Shown here: positions 38,790-47,150 of the stretch, one piece after another
Layout of the letters: each line of letters starts with the position of its first letter
How positions within the stretch are numbered: position 1 is the stretch's first letter
Assembly (NCBI GenBank): GCA_963709665.1
Contig: CAVPWU010000002.1
Span: forward strand, 1,674,001 to 1,738,000
Direction: 5' to 3'
Source: DASZIT01 sp963709665
GTDB taxonomy: Bacteria; Actinomycetota; Acidimicrobiia; Acidimicrobiales; RAAP-2
DNA: 64,000 nucleotides
Made by a program: the position numbers and the translations under genes
The notes under the pieces: model-generated
Told to the model about the DNA's origin: nothing
The model's input: only the letters and a program-made list of their open reading frames with translations
Database searches by the model: none

Positions 38790-40162
38790 CGCCGGCCGAT
38801 CCCCGTGTAGTCGAAGCCCAGCCGCCGCAGCTGGGAGGGGTCGAGGAGGTTGCGGGCGTCGACCACCACCGGCGCCGACAGGCACCCCCGCACCTGCTTG
38901 AAGTCGAGCCAGCGGAACTCGTCCCACTCGGTCAGGACCACCACCGCCGCCGCCCCCTGGCAGGCGGAGTAGGCGTCGGGGAACGCCCGGACCGAGTCGG
39001 TCCAGGCGGGGTCGCCGGCGGCCACCAGCTGGGAGGCCAGGCCGGCCACCGGGGCGCACCGCTCGCCGGCCGGCACCGTCACCGTCGGGTCGAAGGCCTG
39101 GACGGTCGCCCCGGCCCGGACCATCCGCTGCACCACCTCGACGGCCGGCGAGTTGCGGAGGTCGTCGGTGCCGGCCTTGAAGGTGAGGCCCCAGACCGCC
39201 ACCACCGCCCCGGACAGCCCGCCGTCGCCGCCCTCGGGACCGTCGCCGGCGGGCGCCGGGGCGGTACGGGACAGCGCCCGGGCGACCTTGTCCACCACCC
39301 GGACGAACTGCTCGTCGTTGGTGGCGATGGCTCCCCGCAGGAAGGAGAAGTCGTAGCCGGCCTGCTCGGCGATGTAGACCAGCGCCCGGGTGTCCTTGGG
39401 CAGGCAGCTTCCGCCCCAGCCGGGACCGGGGCGGAGGAACTCGAACCCGATCCGCTTGTCGTAGCCGAGCCCGAGGATCACGTCCCGGACGTCCGCCCCC
39501 ACCGCTTCGCAGAGTCCCGCCACCGCGTTGACGAAGCTCAGCTTGGTGGCCAGGAAGGCGTTGGAGGCGTACTTGATGGTCTCGGCGGTGGCGGCGTCGG
39601 TGATGAGCAGCGGGGCGTGGGTCCCGGCGAAGAGCTCGCCGACCCGGGCCGCCGCCGCCTGGTCGGCGGCCCCGACCACGATCCGCTCGGGGTGGAGGCT
39701 GTCGGGGACCGCCGTGCCCTCCCGGAGGAATTCCGGGTTGGACACCACGGTGACGTCGTGGCGTCCCAGCACACGTTCGACGACCAGGGTGGAGCCCACC
39801 GGCACGGTGGACTTGTTGACGATGATGGAGTGGGGCGCCAGGTGGGGGGCGATCTCCCGGGCCACCGCCTCCACATAGGACAGGTCGGCGGAGCCGTCAT
39901 CGGCCTGGGGGGTCGGGACGCACAGGAACACGAACTCGGCGCCGGCCACCGCCTCGGTGGCCCCCACCACGAACCGCAGGCGCCCGGACGCCTGGCCCTC
40001 CTGGACCAGCTCCTCGAGGTGGTCCTCCACGATGGGCACCCGGCCCGACCGGAGCAGCTCGACCTTGGCGACGTCGGCATCACCGCAGGTGACCCGGTGC
40101 CCGAGGTGGGCCAGGGTGGCCGCCGTCGGCAGGCCCACGTAGCCGACCCCGATGACGGCCAC
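38786..40162 (-). CDS. ugd: UDP-glucose 6-dehydrogenase
   Basis: Oxidises UDP-glucose twice with NAD to UDP-glucuronate. It has 458 residues. The NAD fold begins VAVIGVGYVGLPTAATLAHL; further motifs are FLCVPTPQ, NKSTVPVGST, NPEFLREGTA, ETIKYASNAFLATKLSFVN and the active-site Cys loop GPGWGGSCLPKDT. The C-terminal UDP-binding domain includes VWGLTFKAGTDDLRNSPA. An inserted Pro/Gly-rich loop (APAPAGDGPEGGDGGLSG) precedes it. GTG 40162 is the first start compatible with the Rossmann fold, but no ribosome binding site precedes it, so a slightly longer N-terminus is possible. Followed by the UXS-like gene with overlap. Confidence 0.93.
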   Translation of the reverse strand: MAVIGVGYVGLPTAATLAHLGHRVTCGDADVAKVELLRSGRVPIVEDHLEELVQEGQASGRLRFVVGATEAVAGAEFVFLCVPTPQADDGSADLSYVEAVAREIAPHLAPHSIIVNKSTVPVGSTLVVERVLGRHDVTVVSNPEFLREGTAVPDSLHPERIVVGAADQAAAARVGELFAGTHAPLLITDAATAETIKYASNAFLATKLSFVNAVAGLCEAVGADVRDVILGLGYDKRIGFEFLRPGPGWGGSCLPKDTRALVYIAEQAGYDFSFLRGAIATNDEQFVRVVDKVARALSRTAPAPAGDGPEGGDGGLSGAVVAVWGLTFKAGTDDLRNSPAVEVVQRMVRAGATVQAFDPTVTVPAGERCAPVAGLASQLVAAGDPAWTDSVRAFPDAYSACQGAAAVVVLTEWDEFRWLDFKQVRGCLSAPVVVDARNLLDPSQLRRLGFDYTGIGRR

Positions 40163-40389
40163 CGACCGGCCGCGGCGAGTGCGGGAGCACCCGGACAGCG
40201 GCCCCGCCGTGGCCGAAGGAGGCGCCGCTCCCCGCCGGGGACGGGGACGGGAAGGGCGCGGCGGTCCCGGCCCCGTCCCGCCCGTCCGCGTCTCCCGGGT
40301 CCCTCATCGGCCCCCCGCCGCCCGGGCCGGCCGGCGCCCCGGTGGGGTGGCCCGGCTCCGGCCGGTCGTCAGCGACATCGCCGCTCGCC
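40163..40389. other. Gap between ugd and rmlD, nothing recognised
   Basis: 227 bp of extremely G+C-rich sequence with several G and C runs. No gene or clear promoter was seen; the rmlB-rmlD transcript must end here and the ugd transcript must begin, or read-through occurs. Confidence 0.4.
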
Positions 40390-41316
40390 TCAGGCCGTGG
40401 CGGCGACGTCGGTCAGCACGCCGACCAGTCGGTCGAGGGCGTCGGTCCACTCGGGCAGGGCGGGCAGCCCCGACAGGCGCAGCGCGGCGTTGTCCAGCCG
40501 GGAGTTGGCCGGGCGGGGGGCCGGGCGGGGCGGGTCGAGGTCGTCGGTGCCGATCGGCTCCACCCGCTCGGGGTCCAGCCCGGCGGCGGCCAGCACCGCC
40601 CGGGCGAAGCCGAACCAGGTCGTCTCACCGTGGTTGGTCACGTGGAAGGTGCCGGGCCGCCGGTCCAGGGCCAACCGGACGATGGTCGGGGCCAGGTCGG
40701 CGGTGAAGGTCGGCGTGCCCCGCTGGTCGTCCACGAACCGCAGGGGACCGGTGCCGGCGGCGGCCAGCCGCAGCACCGTCTTGACCATGTTGGCGCCGTG
40801 GGCGCCGCTGACCCAGGCGGTGCGGACGACGGTGGAGCCGGGGGCGGTGGCGGCCACCTCGCGCTCGCCGGCCAGCTTGCTCCGGCCGTAGACGGAGCGG
40901 GGGTTCGGCTCGTCCCACTCGGCGTAGGGGCGGTCGAGGGTCCCGTCGAAGACGTAGTCGGTGGAGACGTACAGCAGGTGGGCCCCGATCCGGGCCGAGG
41001 CCTCCGCCAGGTGCCGGGTCCCCAGGGCGTTGACGGCGAAGGCGGTGTCGACATCCGACTCGCAGGCGTCGACGGCGGTGAACGCCCCGCCGTGGATGAC
41101 CACCTGGGGTCGGAAGGCCTCGAAGACCCCGGCCACCGCCGTCCGGTCGACGATGTCCAGGGTGTCGATGTCGGTGGAGTGGAGTTCGATTCCGCTCCCG
41201 GCTCCCGGGGCGGCCTCCCGGCCGCCGTCGGCCGGCCGGCCGCTCAGGACGTCACCGAGGTCCTGCCCCAGCTGGCCGTTGCCCCCGGTGACCAGCACTC
41301 GCACCCGTGCGCTCAC
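40390..41316 (-). CDS. rmlD: dTDP-4-dehydrorhamnose reductase
   Basis: Last step of dTDP-L-rhamnose synthesis. It has 308 residues. Motifs: RVLVTGGNGQLGQDLGDVL, STDIDTLDI, VIHGGAFTAVDACESD, YVSTDYVFDGT, YGRSKLAGE (catalytic Y and K), RTAWVSGAHGANMVKTVLRL, and DDQRGTPTFTADLA. The interval at residues 30-45 is a Gly/Ala-rich insertion. Its GTG start overlaps the rmlB stop. rmlA and rmlC are not in the window, as in mycobacteria where the four genes are split among loci. Confidence 0.94.
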   Translation of the reverse strand: MSARVRVLVTGGNGQLGQDLGDVLSGRPADGGREAAPGAGSGIELHSTDIDTLDIVDRTAVAGVFEAFRPQVVIHGGAFTAVDACESDVDTAFAVNALGTRHLAEASARIGAHLLYVSTDYVFDGTLDRPYAEWDEPNPRSVYGRSKLAGEREVAATAPGSTVVRTAWVSGAHGANMVKTVLRLAAAGTGPLRFVDDQRGTPTFTADLAPTIVRLALDRRPGTFHVTNHGETTWFGFARAVLAAAGLDPERVEPIGTDDLDPPRPAPRPANSRLDNAALRLSGLPALPEWTDALDRLVGVLTDVAATA

Positions 41317-42335
41317 GACCCCTGTCCGGAGCGTGGCCCGTCCCAGGTGCCCTCGATGACCGGGGCGCGGTCACGGAGCGGCTCCCACCAGTCGCGGTTG
41401 TCGGCGTACCACTCGACGGTGGCCGTGAGACCCTCGGCGAACCCGACGGTCGGCTCCCAGCCCAGCGCCTTGCGGATCTTCGAGGAGTCGAGCAGGTACC
41501 GCCGGTCGTGGCCCGGACGGTCGGGAACGATCTCCTTCAGGGACTGCGGCCGTCCGGTGGCGGCCAGCACGGCGTCGGCGATCTCCTCGATGCTCGCCTC
41601 CACCCCGCTGCCCACGTTGTAGGTCTCCCCCACCTCGCCGTGCTGCAGGACCAGCTCGATGGCCCGGCAGTGGTCGTCGACGTGGAGCCACTCCCGCCGG
41701 TTCTGGGTGGAGGCGTAGAGGGGCAGCGACAGGTTGTCGAGGGCCTTGGCGGTGAACAGCGGGATGACCTTCTCGGGGAACTGGTACGGCCCGTAGTTGT
41801 TGCAGCAGTTGGTGATGGTGGCGGGCAGGCCGAAGGTCTCCACGTAGGCCCGCACGGCGTGGTCGGCACCGGCCTTCGAGGCGTTGTAGGGGGTGCGGGG
41901 CCGGTACGGGGTGTCCTCGGTGAACAGCTCGTCGGAGTCGAGGGGAAGGTCGCCGTAGACCTCGCAGGTGGAGATGTGGTGGAACCGGGAGACCCCGTGA
42001 CGGCGGGCCGCCTCGGCCAGGGTCTGGGTGCCGAGGACGTTGGTCCGGAAGAAGCGGGCCGGGTCGAGGATGGCCAGGCTGTTGTGCGACTCGGCGGCGA
42101 AGTTGACCACCACGTCGATCTGGTGCTCGGCGAGGACCTCGGCGATGAGGTCGAGGTCGCCGATGTCACCGTGGACGAAGGGGACCCGATCGGCCACGTC
42201 GTCGAGGTTGGGACGGTTGCCGGCGTAGGTGAGGACGTCGAGTGCCACCACCGTGTCGTCGGGGTGGTGGTTGACCCAGTACCGGACGAAGTTGGAGCCG
42301 ATGAACCCGGCAGCGCCGGTGACTAAGAGTTTCAT
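41313..42335 (-). CDS. rmlB: dTDP-glucose 4,6-dehydratase
   Basis: Converts dTDP-glucose to dTDP-4-keto-6-deoxyglucose. It has 340 residues. Motifs: KLLVTGAAGFIGSNFVRYWV, ALDVLTYAGNRPNLDDV, VNFAAESHNSLAIL, HHISTCEVYGDLPLDSDELF, the YxxxK pair YNASKAGAD, NCCNNYGPYQFPEK, and LDSSKIRKALGWEP. Two usual RmlB residues (ESHVDRS) read ESHNSLAI here; this variant also occurs in actinobacterial RmlB proteins as I recall. TAGGAT lies 9 nt before the ATG and no ribosome binding site is present. First gene of rmlB-rmlD. Confidence 0.93.
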   Translation of the reverse strand: MKLLVTGAAGFIGSNFVRYWVNHHPDDTVVALDVLTYAGNRPNLDDVADRVPFVHGDIGDLDLIAEVLAEHQIDVVVNFAAESHNSLAILDPARFFRTNVLGTQTLAEAARRHGVSRFHHISTCEVYGDLPLDSDELFTEDTPYRPRTPYNASKAGADHAVRAYVETFGLPATITNCCNNYGPYQFPEKVIPLFTAKALDNLSLPLYASTQNRREWLHVDDHCRAIELVLQHGEVGETYNVGSGVEASIEEIADAVLAATGRPQSLKEIVPDRPGHDRRYLLDSSKIRKALGWEPTVGFAEGLTATVEWYADNRDWWEPLRDRAPVIEGTWDGPRSGQGS

Positions 42336-42344
42336 GATCGCCGA

Positions 42345-42350
42345 ATCCTA
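42345..42350 (-). promoter_or_regulatory. Putative -10 element of rmlB-rmlD
   Basis: The minus strand reads TAGGAT, 9 nt (TCGGCGATC), ATG. Identical hexamer and spacing to the phosphomannomutase promoter. Confidence 0.5.
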
Positions 42351-42386
42351 CTCGGGGCCGCGTGGCGATCCGGGAACGCCGGGGCC

Positions 42387-43166
42387 TCAGGGGACGGGGC
42401 GCACGTGCACCACGTCGCCCGCCACCACCGTGCGCCGGCCACCGGCGGAATCCACCACCAGGTGGCCCTCCGGGGTGACGTCCACCGCCGTCCCCTCGAA
42501 CCCCCCGTCGGGCAGCGTCACCCGCACCCGCGACCCGAGCGTGGTGCAACGGTCCCGGAACTCGGCGGCCTGCCGGGATCGGCCCTCCGGCGTCCCCAGG
42601 TCGGCCACCCGGGGCTCCAAGGCTGTGAGCAGGGCGTTCAGCAGTTCGTCCCGGTCGATGTCCTCCCCGGTCTCCCGTCGGACCGACGTGGCGACCTCGG
42701 CCAGCTCCGGGGGGAGGTCGGCCTGGTCGGCCGGCCACCCGACGTTGATCCCGATGCCGACCACGATGGGAGCCCCGCTCGGATCCCGCCCGTCGCCCAG
42801 GTCGGCCTCGGCCAGCACCCCGGCCAGCTTCCGGCCGTCCCGGCCCAACAGGTCGTTGGGCCACTTGACCCCCGGGGACACACCGGTCCGGTCGGCGATG
42901 GCGTCGGCGGCGGCCAGGGCGACCACGGCGCTGGCCAGGTGCCGACTCCCGGCCGGGAGGTCGGGGCGGAGCAGGACGGAGACCAGGAGGTTGGATCCGG
43001 GGGGAGCCTCCCACCGGCGCCCCAGCCGACCCCGCCCGGCCTCCTGGTGGTCGGCCACCGCCACCACCCCCTCCGGCGCACCCCGCCGGGCCTCGTCGAG
43101 GAGGTACCGGTTGGTCGAGTCGATGGTGCCGAATCGGCGGATGTCGGCGAACCGGCTCGTCACCAC
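42387..43166 (-). CDS. birA: Biotin-[acetyl-CoA-carboxylase] ligase (catalytic type, no HTH)
   Basis: Attaches biotin to the conserved Lys of biotin carboxyl carrier domains. It has 259 residues. The catalytic core starts directly (RRFGTIDSTNRYLLDEA) with the biotinyl-AMP loop ADHQEAGRGRLGRRWEAPPG, VKWPNDLLGRDGRKLAGVL and VVGIGINVGWP; a small C-terminal SH3-like domain (FEGTAVDVTPEGHLVV) follows. The N-terminal DNA-binding domain of bifunctional BirA is absent, so it is not itself the repressor. The substrate gene (BCCP at 43.3-45.1 kb) is divergent. Start GTG 43166 is exactly 6 nt after TAGGGT, implying a leaderless mRNA. Confidence 0.93.
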   Translation of the reverse strand: MVTSRFADIRRFGTIDSTNRYLLDEARRGAPEGVVAVADHQEAGRGRLGRRWEAPPGSNLLVSVLLRPDLPAGSRHLASAVVALAAADAIADRTGVSPGVKWPNDLLGRDGRKLAGVLAEADLGDGRDPSGAPIVVGIGINVGWPADQADLPPELAEVATSVRRETGEDIDRDELLNALLTALEPRVADLGTPEGRSRQAAEFRDRCTTLGSRVRVTLPDGGFEGTAVDVTPEGHLVVDSAGGRRTVVAGDVVHVRPVP

Positions 43167-43172
43167 GGGACC

Positions 43173-43178
43173 ACCCTA
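43173..43178 (-). promoter_or_regulatory. Putative -10 element of birA (leaderless)
   Basis: The minus strand reads TAGGGT, 6 nt (GGTCCC), GTG. The short interval excludes a ribosome binding site. Confidence 0.55.
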
Positions 43179-43200
43179 GAAGAATGGCCGTGGCCGACGT

Positions 43201-43235
43201 GGCACGTACCCCGTGGTGCGTGCCAGTGTTATAGC
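43201..43235 (+). promoter_or_regulatory. Inverted repeat and possible -10 between birA and the carboxylase gene
   Basis: GGCACGTACC (43201-43210) and GGTGCGTGCC (43215-43224) form 10-bp arms with one mismatch and a 4-bp spacer, a typical operator shape. A TATAGC that could serve as -10 of the carboxylase gene follows at 43230-43235. The repeat is 23 bp upstream of the birA -10, so one bound protein could affect both genes. The sequence differs from the BioQ operators that I know. Confidence 0.45.
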
Positions 43236-43288
43236 GCCGGTCGGCGGCCACCGGGCTGCCGAGTCCCGAACCACTCGAAAGGCCCAGC

Positions 43289-45067
43289 GTGCTCAAGAAG
43301 GTGCTCATCGCCAACCGGGGAGAGATCGCGGTCAGGGTCATCCGGACCTGCCGCGAGCTGGGGGTGGCCTCCGTGGCCGTCTACTCCGACCTCGACCGGG
43401 ACGCCCTGCACGTCCGGCTGGCCGACGAGGCCTACGCCCTGGGTGGCCAGACCGCCGCCGAGAGCTACCTCAACACCGAGGCCATCCTGGACGCCATCAC
43501 CCGGAGCGGCGCCGACGCCGTCCACCCCGGCTACGGGTTCTTCTCGGAGAACACCGACTTCGCCCGGGCCATCACCGAGCTGGGAGTGACGTTCATCGGG
43601 CCCCCTCCGGAGGCCATCGAGGTGATGGGCGACAAGATCAGCTCCCGCCACGCCGCCGAGCGGGCCGGCGTGTCCGGGGTGCCCGGCCGCTCCGAGGTCC
43701 TGACCTCCCCGGACGAGGTCACCGCCTTCGGCGCCGAGTTCGGATGGCCGGTGGCCATCAAGGCCGCCTACGGCGGCGGTGGACGCGGCATGAAGGTGGT
43801 GAACGGGCCCGACGAGGCCGCCGAGGCCCTCGAGTCCGCCATGCGCGAGTCCCTGGCCTACTTCGGGCGGGACGAGTGCTACATCGAGCGTTACCTGCCC
43901 TGGCCGCGGCACGTCGAGATGCAGATCATCGCCGACACCCACGGGAACACCGTGTGGCTGGGCGAGCGTGACTGCTCGGCCCAGCGCCGGCACCAGAAGC
44001 TGGTGGAGGAGAGCCCCGCCCCCAACTTCCCCGACGAGGTGCGCCAGGCCATGGGCGAGGCGTCCGTGAAGGTCGCCGAGGCCTGCGGGTACGTCAATGC
44101 GGGCACCGTCGAGTTCCTCTACCAGGACGGCGAGTTCTTCTTTCTGGAGATGAACACCCGTCTGCAGGTGGAGCACCCGGTGACCGAGCTGGTGACCGGG
44201 CTCGACCTGGTGGAGTGGCAGCTCCGGGTGGCCTCCGGCGAGCCGCTGGGCTTCGGCCAGGCCGACGTCCAACGGAACGGCCACGCCATCGAGGTGCGGA
44301 TCAATGCCGAGAACCCGGCCGGCGGCGCCTTCACCCCGTCGCCCGGGACCATCTCCAGGTTCGTGGAGCCCGGTGGCCCGGGGGTCCGGCTCGACGCCGG
44401 GTACGCCTCCGGGGACACGGTGAGCCAGTACTACGACAACCTCATCGCCAAGCTGGTGGTCTGGGGCCACGACCGCGAGGCGGCCCGGCGCCGGATGCTC
44501 CGGGCCATCGACGAGACGGTCATCGAAGGGGTCGCCACCACGCTCCCCGCCGACGTGGCCATCCTGGTCCACCCCGACTTCGCCGCCGGCGAGCACTCCA
44601 CCAACTGGGTGGAGCAGCGCCTGGACCTGAGCGGGATCACCTCCGAGGTGGCGCCGCCGGCGCCCGAGGCCCCGGAGGGTGCCGAGCCGGTGGCCCGGGT
44701 GCTCCGGGATGTCACCGCCGAGGTCGACGGGCGCCGCTACCAGGTGAAGCTGTGGGTCCCCGACCTGGGTGACGTGGTGGTGGCCCCGGGCGGGAGCGCC
44801 GCCAAGGTCGGTGCCGGTCCCAAGCGGCCCAAGGCGGCCAACGCCGGCTCGGGGTCGGGCACGGTGGCCGTGCCCATGCAGGGCACCATCGTCAAGGTGC
44901 TGGTGGAGGTGGGCGACGCCGTCGAGGTCGGGCAGACCATCTGCGTCCTCGAGGCCATGAAGATGGAGAACAACGTCAACGCCGAGAAGGCCGGCACCGT
45001 GAGCGAGGTCAAGGTCGCCCCCGGGGAGTCGGTCGGCCCCGGCGACGTCATCGCCATCATCGACTAG
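43289..45067 (+). CDS. accA3: Acyl-CoA carboxylase alpha subunit (biotin carboxylase plus BCCP)
   Basis: Carboxylates biotin with ATP and bicarbonate and carries it for acetyl- or propionyl-CoA carboxylation. It has 592 residues. The biotin carboxylase part (1-450) opens KKVLIANRGEIAVRVIRTCR, with the ATP-grasp Gly loop KAAYGGGGRGMKVV, GERDCSAQRRHQKLVEE and EFFFLEMNTRLQVEHPVTE. A linker follows; the BCCP domain (about 520-592) contains the biotin site EAMKMEN with Lys 558. This fused form is the AccA3/AccA1 alpha subunit of actinobacterial carboxylases; the carboxyltransferase beta subunit is not in the window. GTG 43289 is preceded by GAAAGG. birA, its modifying enzyme, is divergent next door. 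Confidence 0.95.
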   Translation: MLKKVLIANRGEIAVRVIRTCRELGVASVAVYSDLDRDALHVRLADEAYALGGQTAAESYLNTEAILDAITRSGADAVHPGYGFFSENTDFARAITELGVTFIGPPPEAIEVMGDKISSRHAAERAGVSGVPGRSEVLTSPDEVTAFGAEFGWPVAIKAAYGGGGRGMKVVNGPDEAAEALESAMRESLAYFGRDECYIERYLPWPRHVEMQIIADTHGNTVWLGERDCSAQRRHQKLVEESPAPNFPDEVRQAMGEASVKVAEACGYVNAGTVEFLYQDGEFFFLEMNTRLQVEHPVTELVTGLDLVEWQLRVASGEPLGFGQADVQRNGHAIEVRINAENPAGGAFTPSPGTISRFVEPGGPGVRLDAGYASGDTVSQYYDNLIAKLVVWGHDREAARRRMLRAIDETVIEGVATTLPADVAILVHPDFAAGEHSTNWVEQRLDLSGITSEVAPPAPEAPEGAEPVARVLRDVTAEVDGRRYQVKLWVPDLGDVVVAPGGSAAKVGAGPKRPKAANAGSGSGTVAVPMQGTIVKVLVEVGDAVEVGQTICVLEAMKMENNVNAEKAGTVSEVKVAPGESVGPGDVIAIID

Positions 45068-45118
45068 CGGGGGCCGGCCCGACCGGCCCCGTCACCACAC
45101 CGAGCCGGAGGGATCCAG

Positions 45119-46282
45119 ATGACGGACCGCAAGGACACCGCCCAGTCCACCATCGACGACCGGATCGAGGGGCTGGTGGCCCTCAGCCACGACATCCACG
45201 CCCATCCCGAGGTGTCGTTCGAGGAGCGTCGGGCGGCGGAGCGTACCGCCGAGGCATTGGCCGACGGAGGCTTCGCGGTCACCGGGGGGGTGGCCGGCCT
45301 GCCCACCGCCTTCAGCGCCGAGATCGGCTCCGGACCCCTGGTGGTGGCGGTGTGCGCCGAGTACGACGCCCTCCCCGAGGTGGGCCACGCCTGCGGACAC
45401 AACATCATCGCCGCCTCGGCGGTCGGGGCCGGCCTGGGCCTGGCCCCCCTGGTCGACGAGCTGGGGATCACCCTGCGGGTGCTGGGCACCCCGGCCGAGG
45501 AGGGCGGTGGCGGCAAGGTGGTGATGCTCGAGCACGGCCTGTTCGAGGACGTGCACGCCGCCATGATGGTGCACCCCTGGCCCTCCGACCGGCTGGAGGC
45601 GACCTGCCTGGCCGTCACCCACTTCGACGTCCACTTCACCGGCCGGACGGCCCACGCCTCGGCGGCGCCCTGGCAGGGGATCAACGCCGGCGACGCCATG
45701 GTGATCGCCCAGGTGTCCCTGGGCCTCCTCCGCCAGCAGCTCCCGGTGGGCGACCAGGTCCACGGGGTGGTCACCAACGGGGGCGAGGCGGCCAACATCA
45801 TCCCCGCCGCCGTCAGCGGCCGGTTCATGGCCCGCTCCCTCACCCTCGAGGGACTGGAGCGGCTGGAGCCGAGGATCCGGGCCTGCTTCCGGGCGGGGGC
45901 CCTGGCCACCGGGGCCGGGGTGTCGTTCGAGTCCCTCTCCCCCGACTACTCGCACATGGTGAGCGACACCGGGTTGCTCGAGCAGTACCGATCGAACGCC
46001 GAGCGGCTGGGTCGCTCGTTCCGCCTGGACGACGAGGGGGTGGCCCAGCCGACCATCTCCACCGACATGGCCAACGTGTCGCTGGCCGTCCCCACCATCC
46101 ACCCGCTCCTGGGCCTGGACGCCATGGGCTCGGTGAACCACCAGCCCGAGTTCGCCGCCGCCTGCATCACCGAGTCGGCGGACCGGGCGGTCCGGGACGG
46201 TGCCCTCTCGATGGCCTGGACGGTCATCGACGCCGCCGAGCCGGGGGCGCTGCGCGAGCGGCTGCTGGCTGGCGCCGACTGA
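45119..46282 (+). CDS. M20-family metallo-amidohydrolase (M20D, aminoacyl/aminobenzoyl-glutamate hydrolase-like)
   Basis: Zinc-dependent hydrolase of amide bonds in small N-acyl substrates; the exact substrate is unknown. It has 387 residues. Metal-site motifs: CAEYDALPEVGHACGHN (Asp and Cys/His ligands), GTPAEEGGGGKVVML (catalytic Glu pair), and the late H in GSVNHQPEFA. The dimerisation domain is indicated by FTGRTAHASAAPWQGINAGDA. The GHACGHN form is typical of M20D rather than M20A peptidases. It follows the carboxylase gene by 51 bp, with GGAGGG before the ATG, and may be co-transcribed with it. Confidence 0.9.
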   Translation: MTDRKDTAQSTIDDRIEGLVALSHDIHAHPEVSFEERRAAERTAEALADGGFAVTGGVAGLPTAFSAEIGSGPLVVAVCAEYDALPEVGHACGHNIIAASAVGAGLGLAPLVDELGITLRVLGTPAEEGGGGKVVMLEHGLFEDVHAAMMVHPWPSDRLEATCLAVTHFDVHFTGRTAHASAAPWQGINAGDAMVIAQVSLGLLRQQLPVGDQVHGVVTNGGEAANIIPAAVSGRFMARSLTLEGLERLEPRIRACFRAGALATGAGVSFESLSPDYSHMVSDTGLLEQYRSNAERLGRSFRLDDEGVAQPTISTDMANVSLAVPTIHPLLGLDAMGSVNHQPEFAAACITESADRAVRDGALSMAWTVIDAAEPGALRERLLAGAD

Positions 46283-46388
46283 CGGTGCATCGATGGGCCT
46301 CGGCCCGGGGCCTGCGGATCACCCGTCTCACAACCCATGGGGGTACCGTCCTTCGCTCTGCGGGATCCACGTCCCGTGGCTGAGGCAT

Positions 46389-47018
46389 TCAGCCCCCACC
46401 GCCGTCAGGTCGAGCAAGGAACCCTCTCAGGTTCATCGCAGCCACAATGGCAACAGGCACAATGTGGGGAGTTTGCAATCCCAGCGAGCTCAGGCAGACT
46501 TCCATGTACTTGGTGGATGTCTGTCCCGACAATGGTTGCAAGTGCGCCCACGGCGAGGGGTTCAGTCGGCAGGTCGCCAATACGTGGGTGGAGGGATCGA
46601 TGGCCGAGATCGTCGCATTTCGCACCCGACGACCCGAGACGGGGAATCCGACCGTGGACCCGTCCTCCATCCAAAGATGACCAGTTGGCGATCTGTTGAA
46701 GCGTGGTCCGGACTGTCGCAAGACCACCTGTCCGGTGGCCATGTCCACGAGCTCACGTTCCGCGACCGCCGTGACCGTTCGTGGAACACTGTGCATTTCG
46801 TAGTCCCCGCCCGATGACGTGATTCCGTAGCGCAAGGTTGAACGATTCCGAGTCCGTCGATCCGTTTCCACCCAGAGCGACGCCCGCATACGCCCGTCCT
46901 TCGCTACGAGATCCCATTTCCCGCGGCCGCGGCGACGGGGTTCCGCTGTGGACGCTGTGGTGGTAGCCAGTGCCGAGCCGGGCGGCGTGGTGCTCAGTGG
47001 CGACGTCGGGGACCTCAC
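46389..47018 (-). CDS. Hypothetical protein of atypical composition (ORFan candidate)
   Basis: A 209-residue open frame that reads like a real protein from about residue 34 on: KWDLVAKDGRMRASLWVETD, YGITSSGGDYEMHSVPRTVT, ERELVDMATGQVVLRQSG, GHLWMEDGSTVGFPVSGRRV, and a hydrophobic end (TPHIVPVAIVAAMNLRGFL). Its arrangement of short strands ending in a hydrophobic helix loosely recalls LURP-one/scramblase-like folds; this is only an impression. Base composition is visibly richer in A/T than every neighbour, and codons ending in A/T are frequent, which suggests horizontal origin or relaxed selection. The N-terminus (GTG 47018) is uncertain; ATG at residue 44 is an alternative. It is isolated between an M20 gene (convergent) and the mutase gene. 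Confidence 0.6.
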   Translation of the reverse strand: MRSPTSPLSTTPPGSALATTTASTAEPRRRGRGKWDLVAKDGRMRASLWVETDRRTRNRSTLRYGITSSGGDYEMHSVPRTVTAVAERELVDMATGQVVLRQSGPRFNRSPTGHLWMEDGSTVGFPVSGRRVRNATISAIDPSTHVLATCRLNPSPWAHLQPLSGQTSTKYMEVCLSSLGLQTPHIVPVAIVAAMNLRGFLARPDGGGG

Positions 47019-47150
47019 TGCGCTCGCTTCTCATGCGAATGCCGTCCGCATCGAGCGTGTCTGAGTCTCCCGGCACGGGTGGAACCCCGGCGGGGCCGCC
47101 ACCTGCCACTGACCGCCGGATCTGCGGCGTCGCCCGCTCCGCCACCCGAC

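Noticed and set aside
43230..43288. Biotin (BioQ-type) operator upstream of the carboxylase gene
   Set aside because: No match to the BioQ palindrome that I know; only the separate GGCACGTACC repeat was kept as an unassigned site.
46753..47150. Alternative reading of the atypical region as an extension of the mutase antiparallel frame
   Set aside because: The alternative frame lacks protein-like composition, whereas the 46389-47018 frame has it.
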